Assembly (NCBI RefSeq): GCF_025024155.1 | Contig: NW_026251768.1 | Span: 176,106 to 240,105, forward strand | Source of the DNA: Gamsiella multidivaricata | Taxonomy: Eukaryota > Mortierellomycota > Mortierellomycetes > Mortierellales > Mortierellaceae | DNA: 64,000 bases | Reading direction: 5' to 3' | Part shown: piece after piece, positions 55,300-64,000 of the stretch | Layout of the letters: the number at the start of each line of letters is the position of its first letter | Numbering within the stretch: the first letter of the stretch is position 1 | Made by a program: the position numbers and the translations under genes | The notes under the pieces: model-generated | Databases searched by the model: none | Told to the model about the DNA's origin: nothing | What the model saw: only the letters and a program-made list of their open reading frames with translations

Positions 55300-56581
55300 T
55301 TAAATCTTGAGCAGTAGTTTTCCGGTGGTCCTGCGGTTCTCCAGATCGTCATGGGCGCGCTTCACATCTTGGATCGGGTAGACTTTGTGAATCGCAAAGT
55401 CCAGCTTACCCTCCGCCACCAATTGGAGCAGCTCTGAGCTGAGAGCATCGAATTCCTCGCGTGTAGTGATGTACTGGAACAAAGTCGTACGCATCAACCG
55501 AATGTTCTTCTCGGCTAAACGCATGATATTCACTGGCGGAACTGCACCACTGGAATTACCAAACGAGATCACGGTTCCCAGACGGCGGACAACTTTCAAA
55601 CTGACGTCAAAAGTTGAGGCACCCACGCCATCAAAGACGACATGAACACCCTTGTTGCCAGTCAGCTCATTGACCTTTTCAATAAGAGCGTCATAGCCAT
55701 TAGAGTAGTCCACAACGTAATCGGCGCCGTTCTCTTTGGCAAGCTTGGACTTCGCGTCGTTGGAGGTCGTTCCAATGACATTGGCGCCCAGAAGTTTGCA
55801 CATCTGGCAGAGGAGCAGACCAACACCACCTGCAGCAGCGTGAATCAGAACCCAGTCGTCCTTCTCGACCCTATAGGCCTGACGCACCAATGACCAGGCG
55901 GTTAGACCCTGCAGGAGAAGCGCTGCACCCTAGGTTAACGCAGAATATGCCCGCAATTGTAAAGTGAGAATTAGCGAGCAAGTCATTCGTGTTTTCACGC
56001 TTAGTTCTATTCAAACAAGCATATTGTTGTGAGATTCCCACGGTCCATTTGCACTATATTTCTCATACCTTCTCGAGAGTAATACCATCAGGGAGCTTTG
56101 CAAGCGAGACTGTGGAGATTGCATCGTACTCAGCATAACTTCCGGGACCCATGAAGGCAACGCGATCCCCGACCTTAAAATCGCCTTTGGCCTCAGGTCC
56201 GACTTCGACGATTTCTCCGGAGCCCTCACGCCCAAGGATGAAAGGGAGTGTTTGGGGATAGAGACCAGATCGTTGGTATGTGTCAATGAAATTAACGCCG
56301 GCATAGGCGACCCTAACAAGGACTTGGTCGGGCTTGGGTGCAGGCTTTGGGACAGACACGTATGCGAGCACAGAGCTGTCTCCATGCTTTGGGATCTGAA
56401 CAGCGTGCATGGTTGTATCGGAGGACATGGTGCGCACGAAAGAATGTCTTTGATGCTGGTAAAGTAGGGATGGATTAGCAGTGCTTGGACGCGTGAAGCG
56501 GGAAAGAGCTGATGCAGATGTGGATGCAGAAGGTAATTTCAAAGAAGAATGACAATGGCGTGCGATCAGCAAGCGGAACAT
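55300..56581 (-). CDS. ZTA1: NADPH:quinone oxidoreductase, zeta-crystallin type, probably mitochondrial
   Basis: Medium-chain dehydrogenase/reductase without zinc that reduces quinones with NADPH. Exons on minus: 56581-56069 and 55929-55300, phase 0, 380 residues from ATG 56581. Seen: YAGVNFIDTYQRSGLYPQTL, FILGREGSGEIVEVG, GDRVAFMGPGSYAEYD, then GAALLLQGLTAWSLVRQAY, the Rossmann motif HAAAGGVGLLLCQM, GADYVVDYSNG, VVFDGVGASTFDVSL, MRTTLFQYITTREE and RAHDDLENRRTTGKLLLKI. The catalytic zinc ligands of alcohol dehydrogenases are absent, as in the QOR group. From 56581 the leader MFRLLIARHCHSS... is basic, Ser-rich and free of acid, as in a mitochondrial presequence. An in-frame ATG at 56644 would extend it, and MSSDTTMHAVQ (about 56428) would give a cytosolic form. 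Confidence 0.93.
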
Positions 56582-57440
56582 ATTCCAAAGAAGAATGACA
56601 AAGGCGATGGCGTGGGTGGGAAAATGATACCACTTCTCCCACAAAGAGAGCCATTTATGTTGTCATGACCGCATCCTGATTTGTCAGTCGCAGCGGCGTG
56701 GGACTCCCAAATACGCGAAGAGCTGAACAATTCAAATCATAGGCTATTTGCTGTTGGAGTCCACGGCAGCATGCATTGCCGACTTTTCAAACCTATGGTG
56801 TAACTGATATTCCTGAAGCCGCTCATACACCTCGGCGGTGAAGGATCGTACTATGTATGCCTCTCGAATCTGAAGCATTGCTACAAAGTCGCTCTATCTG
56901 TTGAGCATCCATGGAGGGCTCCCTGATTTGAACCGTTATGAATTTCGGTCTGAGATATGAGATGTGCTAAAATGGGCGAAGGATGCATTGCCGCTATTCT
57001 CTCGTTACTCCAATCTGCGTTGTAGCTCCTCCTACTCGCGTTCTACAGGCATGCAGCAACGTATTTATGTGTATATTGCCGCCTCAAAGCAACAAGCGCT
57101 TCAATTTGATAAGTCCTTTCAGCTGACTCCTGATCTGCTCATGGTCGGTTATGCACATCAGAAGCCGATAGATATGGATTTCGGACATTGTCATCGTACA
57201 CCCTCCGCGAAAGTTAGCTCTACCGATATTAAGTTCCAAACGGACAATGTTGAACCGAAAGCTGCTTGAACTCAGTGCAATGGCGAGTGGTTCCACGTGA
57301 GAGCAGACGAAGACTGAGATTCGACTTTGCCGAGCGGAGGACCGTAATAGTTGGGCTGTTCGCGTTGCCTGAGCTTCTTGTGCCTTCTCCACAACTGGTC
57401 AATTCCACATCATCCCCTTCATTCACTCATCAGGATTCAA
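56582..57440. promoter_or_regulatory. Divergent promoter region between ZTA1 (-) and SWF1 (+)
   Basis: The two genes start back to back 859 bp apart. No TATA box is convincing. ORFs inside are short and without family features. Possible 5'-UTR exons of either gene cannot be resolved. Confidence 0.45.
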
Positions 57441-59515
57441 ATGGCAAGTCAGGCTGGCTGACCCTTCCTGCCTTACATTCGCAAATGCTAATGGACCACA
57501 TTGTCATTGACACTTCTTCCGCTGCGTTTGTTCTACTTTACAGGGGCTGCTGACGATCCTCACCATCTACATCAGTTTCATCCTGATGCTGGTGTTCATT
57601 CTCCTCTTTGGACCCAGCCCGAGATTCAGGTACACTAGACATCCTTGCGAAATCAATTGACGTATTACTCAACCATTATATTACCAGTTATGAGCTATAT
57701 TGCCGTTCGATTCACACCAGGTATTTTTCAATTGTCCTGTCCCTGCCTGATAGACACGGCATTGTAGGAAAGATGCACGTCTTTATCACAGAGACGTTCT
57801 GGACATATCTCGGGTAAGTGTCATTTCTGTGCTTTCTTTAATATCGTCAACTACACTGCTCTGCTCTTGTCACTTTTCTAATGCGGTTTAATTTTAATTG
57901 ATGGTCGCTGCAGCAAAGCGATGAGTAGAATGTGCGGGAGCGGATCTCTTACTAAGTGTCATGGCTGCTGGTCTTACCTGACCGAGCAAAGGAACCCTTC
58001 GCTCCAGATCCTTTACTTGTTTTTCATTACCGTATGTATCGGAGTCTTCATGAACAGCGGCTACGATCTCTTGGATGGTACAGCACTTTCTCCAATCCAT
58101 AAAAAGTACGTCTTTCCAGGGAAGCGTTTATTTGCCTTATATATTGTCCCTTTCTTAGCACTAACTATTTATTTTGTTTCCTCTCGATGTTGGAACCTAC
58201 AGTATTATCATCCCAGTTGTGATTGCTTTCACCTATGCCTGCTTTTTCATCGCCTCAGCAATTGGACCTGGAGAAATTAATGCCGACAATGTGAAAAAGG
58301 CGCTGGAGGTCTACCCATACGACAACCTTTTATTTTATCCCAAAATCTGCGGAACTTGCAAGATTCAAAAGTAATCTTCCCAGCACAACGAAAGACGCAA
58401 TATGAGCAGTAGCGTGGGACCCCATTCCATATTAACGAACAACTGTGGTTTCCTTGAAACTCGTAGGCCCGCACGTTCAAAACACTGCTCACTCTGCAAC
58501 ATGTGTGTCCAAAGATCTGATCACCACTGTATGTCGGGCTTGCATGTACCAACATGTGCGGAGAAAACTTTGCTCGTCAAGAACTGTGGATTCTAATGCT
58601 TCATTCCGGTGCTATATAGGTGGATGGATCAACCAGTGCGTGGGACACAGGAACCATCGGTATTTCATTCTGTTCGTCTACAGTGCGGTGCAGGTATGCT
58701 GGTATGGCACGTTCCTTGTCTACCACATTTTCTGTTCGCGCATGTACGATTCGTCCATGTACAAGTTTTTGGTGGTTACCCAACGCTGGGATCAACTGGG
58801 TCCCCTGCGATCCTATCATCTCTTCCTTGTAGGTTACAGCGCGACGATGCAAATGCCCTGAATGCAGCACGCACGTTAACCCTACACGACCTTATGTTTC
58901 ACTCTATGCTAGCATCAAATGCAAACGGACAAGACTCTGGGAGGTTTGGGTCTATTTGCAGGACTGGCTGGATTGGTCGTCTTCATCTTCTTGGTGTACA
59001 ATATCTATCTAATTGCCACTGGCGTGACCACAAACGAGAACTTCAAGTGGGAGGACATTGGGGAGATGATTCACCGACGCGAGCTCGTTGAGACAGTAGA
59101 AGTAGACACGAATGGTGTTCCCATTGGTCCCAAGCGATTTGAACAACGAGACCGTCGTCACCCTAGCCATCCCCGCCATGTTCCACCTACTCCTCAGCAG
59201 GGCCCTCAACCTCAGCCTCAACAGCAACCGCAGCCTCCACAACAGCCACAACAACCACAGCAACCACAGCAACCGCAACACTCTCAGCAGCATGCCCAAT
59301 CGTCAATCCAGGGAACTAAAGGAAAGCAAGTCCTTACGAGAGAGCAAATTATTATGAAGCTGAAGGACATCAACAACATTTATGACGAGGGTGTGAAAGC
59401 AAACATTAAGTCGATTCTCTGGCCTCCATCGCTCGACAAACCATTATCGTCAGCAGGCCGCAGCTCCAATCGATCGATTTATGAGAAAGTGCAAAAGTCC
59501 AAGAAGGGCGCCTGA
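57441..59515 (+). CDS. SWF1: DHHC palmitoyltransferase, Swf1 (ZDHHC4) type
   Basis: Protein S-acyltransferase of ER/Golgi membranes; yeast Swf1 palmitoylates SNAREs. Exons: 57441-57443 (ATG), 57544-57629, 57754-57813, 57914-58105, 58203-58370, 58467-58528, 58620-58828 and 58913-59515. All phases close; 460 residues. N-terminal helix [20 protein letters not shown], then [16 protein letters not shown], two more membrane segments, the Cys-rich DHHC domain ([48 protein letters not shown]) with catalytic Cys191, and two further helices. TTNE near residue 299 is the conserved TTxE motif of the family. The codon for Cys191 is split T|GT by intron 6. A Gln/Pro-rich tail follows. The first exon is the weak point: the model uses ATG|gcaagt, a GC-AG intron after a single codon; an internal ATG at 57585 would shorten the first helix. 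Confidence 0.88.
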
Positions 59516-59729
59516 AAAGATACCTCTTGGTGCTACCAATACCAATTTCATGTGTAATAAACTTTGAGAGATCGTCCCAATTGAGAACTCAGTTGAGGTC
59601 CTCAGCCCACACTCTCCACCTTTTCGTCTCACCATCTTTCATCACTTCCATCCCACCCATTTCTCATCGCTATACCTCCCAACTAATCTATCTCGTCCTT
59701 CCTCCTCTCCGACTCTTCGCCTTTTTAAT

Positions 59730-62700
59730 ATGTCCCTAGAAACAGAACCAATACGAAATATCCGTTATACACAAGACCTCACGCCAATGCCGCCCGAGGC
59801 GACGCTTAAGCCTAACGGGACAAGTGTTAGCCTAGAGGCAACTGCTAGGTCAGCAACAACCAAGGCAGACACCCCGAGTACGACGTCCAATTCGCCAATT
59901 ATAGAAAGCGTATCGTCCCCTGAACATAAAGCCGGCACAACTGAGGACCCTGGACATGATATCTCTACGACCACTTCAGAGAGGAGACTCAGCACACCAC
60001 CACCAAGTATATCACAAGAGCCAGCCTCGACAGCAAAGCTTGATCACGACTCTACCAGCTGCAACCCTATCGATACCAGCATTTCAAAAACGGCAGAGCT
60101 AGAGCAAGTTATCTCTCGACTTCTTAGAGGAGAAGATCGAGAGATGAGAATCCTGGCAGCAATGGTGGGGGTGGTTTTAGTGTGGTACTGTCTACCGCGG
60201 ATCAATTGGAGCACGATCGTAGCCGGTATACTGGGTGTGGGGTTGGGTGGATTCGTCGCTGCCTTTTATCTGTTGGCTGTGCCTGAATCCACAAGGCTCA
60301 AGCGCGCCCGAACAATTGCGAATTTCGGAAAGCACCACAATCAAGAGCTCGAGATCATTGATGGCGTCCCAGTGTGGTCGAACGCGATCGAAAAGGTTGG
60401 TGACGCGCTGCGCTAAGTGGTTTGTGGTCGCAGCTCTCGTTGAAGCAATTGTAGCTCCTTCATTAGCTGACCGTGCTCTCCTGAATCGAACTATAGCCAG
60501 GAGAGGCCGTCAAACCCCAGTCGGCAGAATCCAATGATGGCAAGCTACAGCGTGTGTCTATTTCGCCAGATACAGACCTAATGGTCGAGGAGATGATCTC
60601 CTTCACTCTTAGGGATTTTGTGAACGTGCCGATGGGCTTAGTTTCGGAGGGCCAGCACAACATTCCCTTGCGAGTGTCTTTGGTGGCCATGGCCATGAAC
60701 GTCTCGAATCGTCTTTCGAATATGCGACTACCAGAGACAGCTCTTTTGGGCGTGTTTGGCTTGCAGAACAGCTTTATCGTACATCTGGTAAGGACTGTTG
60801 TCATGTACATCCCAGTTCTACTCTATATTCCGGAGCTCATGGCGCTGACGTATTATTTGTATGTGTCTTTTCACAGCGTGCTTATCGCGAGCTACGTGCA
60901 AGCCGACTACCAATCGCACAGTATGTCTCGACGCATGCCAACCCAGACTCTGTTCTTGGTCGATGCTATCACAAGGAGGAACGACTCAAACAGTTTAGAA
61001 GCACTGCCAAAGCTGTTTGTCAGGCATTGCTGTCCAAGGACGACCAGCAATCGGTGGCGCTGTTCGCGGTTATGCAGGAAATTATGGCCACTCACGTTCT
61101 CGAGTCGACTTTGGAGCATATTTGCGACCCAGATTACATCAACCTCTCGATCATTGACTACTTCAGTACTCCTGCCGAGGGCGCCAAACCGGACCAAAAC
61201 ACCGCTGACTCCGCTATTTCAAAGAGCGCTGGCACAGGAGAGCAGTCAAAGGAAGCGCCTATGACCGCCCTGGCAGACTCGATTTTAATGAATGCCGCCC
61301 ATTTGATGGACAGATCTGGATTGCAGAAGCAAGGATCCGATCCAGAGATCCGCCCACCTGTTCAACCATCAACCCCTCAGCGCGCCTTGCCATCGGCTGA
61401 GAAATCTGTCTTTAGCGAGGGCAGCACTTTTGATCGCCAAGGGACTGGCGATGTGCCTCAGGCAATATCAGTCGTCACATTGAAACAAGTTCTTGCGGAG
61501 AAGAATGAGCACATGGACACTTTCCAGGATTTCATGGCCTATCTCCAGGTCTGGGACGCCATGGATCTCGCTCAGTTCTGGCTCATGATCGACATATTCC
61601 ATCGCCAGGTCGAGCAGGGTGTGCTCACAAATCCGGAGGACCTTCGGCGCGAGGCGAACAACATCTATGAGACCTACTGTGGACAAGATCTGAATCAGAG
61701 TATTGCGGGTATTGGCGAGGCAAAAGGTGGTGCTTTATTGAAAAACTTGAAGAGAAATATACAGCGCGATCCGGCAAACTCTCTATTAGAACCTCAGGAG
61801 TGGGCACTGAGTGTATTAGAGGCGCAATACTGGGTCCCGTTCAAGATCAAGCAGGAGAGGGAGTGCTCTGAAAAGAAAGCAAGCGACAACCAGCAACGAC
61901 AGCATCCACATGCACCGCCTATGTCTACCAACAACATCCGTTCATCGCAGACCAGCCTTCAGGAAGCCTCTGAGCCGCCCGAACACCGTCGATCATCCTC
62001 ATCTGCAGCAGCTCGATCAAATCCTGCTTCTCCAACCGTCCCTACGGCATCGTCAAGAACGAAAGCGTGTTCGGTGCAAGTGACAGATATGGTCAATCGC
62101 AGACCAAAGACGCTGATGTCGAACTCAGATCTGAGCTATATGATTGAGGTCCAGGCGGAAGGGGGACAAGGATGGGTGATCACCAGAGCGTTCCAACAAC
62201 TTGAGCAGCTGCAGTTGACTCTTGTCCAGCAATTCCCGGTCGTCCAGCGAACGGTATTCCCGAGATGGAGACTTCAGCCAAGCGACAAGGTCTGCAACGG
62301 CATTCAAAATTTTTTGAGTGCGATGCTTGCAATTCCAGAAGTCAGCGACTCATCGGCTCTAAGGTGGTTCTTGAGTAAGGAGTTCGAGTCGAACCCCGAG
62401 ACCGGCAAGTCAAGTTCTGGTTTTTCGCAGAATCCAGCTTCAGGACTTTTATCGGCTATGGCGCCGCTCTCAGAGAACAGCATAGCCATCGGGGCCGCTG
62501 CTGCACAGGGCGCTAAGACGGCTCTGAGGCAAGCAAGTGAAGCATCGCTCTCCGCTGGACGATTTTTCAAGTCTCTTGGTGCTGCTGTGAGCACAGGAAG
62601 CAGTCCGCAGCTTACAGCGGAAGACAAGAGTGCACGCGAGTCTTTTGAGAGTGAAAGGAGCATCAGGAGCGTGAGTAGCACACTGACGTTGTCTGACCAG

Positions 62701-63735
62701 CGGCATCAGAACGGAACATCTTTATCGACCTCGGCAACTCGAATGCAGGACGTGGGTCCGGATTTTCACCCGCGGCCATCTTTTACCGGCGATAACAATC
62801 GCATCAGCCGGTCGCCACCGCCTCTTCACTCGACCAACTCTCAACCGCCAACGTCTAGTGAAAACGCGACACCTTTGCAGAAGGCAACTCAGCCAGGGAC
62901 TAGCTCCTCCAATGTGCACCACAGTGTTCACATGGATGAATCGCGAGTTTCACCTCAGGATCCCACACCGCCCACATCAATAGTAGCATCAAACCAGACA
63001 GGAGACCCTTCAATTGAGCCCAAGAAGCCAAGTGTGCCTCTGTTATCGAACGACGAATTGGACTTACTTATTGAGACCACTTTCACGGTCTTGGAGGACA
63101 TGATGGACTTTTCAAAGAGTCAGTCTATCCGTCGGATGACATTTGGAATGCTTCGAGAATTGGTCCGCAAGTCATATCGAGTGGCAATCAACGAGAGCTT
63201 TTCAGCCTGGGTCGAAGAAAGTACTAGTCGCGAAAAGGCTGTTGAGACACTGCGATGGATGAAGGATGATCTCTTCTGGCCCAATGGCGAATGGCCTATA
63301 CCACCGACAGCTTCGCCTGGATCACAACCTGCCGCTACAACCTTTGCAGCACAATCGGACGAAAAGAAGGATATCATCAGCATCGGAGATGAGCAGTATG
63401 AGGTTGGCGCGGATGGAATCGCAGTCAAGGTCCAGAATTTGTCTGTCAATAGCTCTGCAGCGGGAGCAGCGACTACTGTGGGTACGGAAGCGACATCGAC
63501 AGCCACAGTAGCTGTAGCAGTAATGCGGACACAGGAGGAAAAGGATGCGACAAGAGACAAAGCCAGAGAATTGATTAAGATGATGGTACCAGTGTCTCTT
63601 GCTACTGTTTTGGGCAGGGAGGCTGTCTTGCGAGGACTGATGGATGTATTTGACATGTTCCAGATCAAGGAGCTGAACCTCGGGCTGGCGTTAAGCGCTC
63701 TCGAGATGACCGTACGTCTCATCTTTACACGCTAA
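59730..63735 (+). CDS. Membrane-anchored sorting nexin, PXA-RGS-PX-Nexin_C (Mdm1/SNX13-25 type)
   Basis: Exons 59730-60395, 60497-60787 and 60877-63735, all phase 0, 1,271 residues. The N-terminal 140 residues are Ser/Thr-rich. Two hydrophobic segments follow (ILAAMVGVVLVWYCLP, IVAGILGVGLGGFVAAFYLL, residues 141-187), as in ER-anchored Mdm1/SNX13/14/19/25. A PXA domain spans about 245-415 (DLMVEEMISFTLRDFVN, LLGVFGLQNSFIVHL|RAYREL). An RGS-like domain is at about 518-640 (TLKQVLAEKNEHMDTFQDFM, FWLMIDIFHRQVEQG, ANNIYETYCG). A PX domain is at about 717-823 (YMIEVQAEGGQGWVITRAFQ, FPRWRLQPSD). A Nexin_C domain runs from about 1040 to the end (LLIETTFTVLEDMMDF, LATVLGREAVLRGLMDVFDM). Relatives tether ER to vacuole, lysosome or lipid droplets. 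A gtacgt sequence at the last codons (63711) could be a donor, so a different C-terminus beyond 63735 is possible. It starts 214 bp after the SWF1 stop. Confidence 0.9.
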
Positions 63736-64000
63736 ACACTAAGATACTAAGTAAGGTATCTGTAGAAAATTTTTTAGCCATAGAGCCGAATAAACGTTGT
63801 GATAGGAATATTCTCTCCTCTCGTATATACATTTCAATATGTCTGATTCATAGTACTAGACACCAGCATGGTGGCGACGGAAATTCCTATTTATTTACTT
63901 ATACATTTACTTATGTATTTATGTGTTTTCTAGTGTCGTCTATCCGGGGGATGGACAAAGAATAATTTGTTCCTAGGACCAATGATGGCACCTGGGAGCC
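63736..64000. other. 3' flank of the sorting nexin gene, no gene seen
   Basis: AATAAACG at about 63789 could be a polyadenylation signal. TTTATTTACTTA/TATGTATTTATG repeats lie near 63890-63925. No coding frame was recognised. Confidence 0.45.

Noticed and set aside
1..64000. CRISPR arrays, operons, riboswitches or a secondary-metabolite cluster
   Set aside because: Nothing of the kind is visible. The window is eukaryotic, with intron-split genes on both strands, and the P450 has no biosynthetic neighbours.

Overview
This is a eukaryotic, fungal window. Genes are monocistronic and rich in introns (mostly 60-120 nt, some 400-730 nt), with GT-AG borders, pyrimidine tracts and AATAAA-like 3' signals. 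The gene set (Alg5, Pdb1, Nsa2, Met30/SconB, Msb1/Mug8, Swf1), the many F-box and BTB genes with long Ser/Gln-rich disordered stretches, a type IIC P-type ATPase and a CYP86/52-like P450 fit an early-diverging fungus, most likely Mortierellomycotina. The lineage is inferred from gene content only; no marker gene was compared.

Layout. 1-9.1 kb: 3' end of ALG5 (+), PDB1 (-), NSA2 (-), proline catabolic P5C dehydrogenase (+). 9.1-17 kb: a gene-poor gap, a Ser-rich unknown, a stand-alone EMAPII-type tRNA-binding protein, MET30/sconB and prohibitin 1, all (+). 17.4-26.6 kb: a 15-exon importin-13/Kap122-type karyopherin (+), an F-box protein (+) and a cytochrome P450 (-). 27.4-29.7 kb: a transposon graveyard with a decayed Helitron whose 3' terminus (hairpin plus CTAG|T) can be read, beside a fragment that looks like a primase-associated winged helix. 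30.1-33.8 kb: Na+/K+-type P-type ATPase (-). 33.8-37.4 kb: mostly non-coding, with a fossil that looks like the C-terminus of a non-LTR retroelement protein. 37.4-43.7 kb: an F-box protein and a BTB protein (+), each with its domain opened by long insertions. 43.9-51.1 kb: an unknown membrane protein (-) and a 1,533-residue Msb1/Mug8-type morphogenesis protein (-). 51.1-55.3 kb: gene-poor, with two weak gene candidates. 55.3-63.7 kb: mitochondrial-type quinone oxidoreductase (-), Swf1-like DHHC palmitoyltransferase (+) and a membrane-anchored PXA-RGS-PX-Nexin_C sorting nexin (+).

There is no operon or evident gene cluster. Most genes are housekeeping: mitochondrial metabolism (PDB1, P5CDH, PHB1), ribosome and translation (NSA2, EMAPII-like), nuclear transport, ubiquitin targeting (MET30, two more F-box genes, one BTB gene) and membrane or polarity functions (ALG5, ATPase, SWF1, SNX, MSB1-like). 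The more unusual content is gene structure: single-codon start exons, GC-AG introns, long sense-strand T homopolymers in introns, and active-site cysteine codons split by introns. All exon models were built by hand from splice consensus, reading frame and recalled family patterns; no alignment or RNA data were available.
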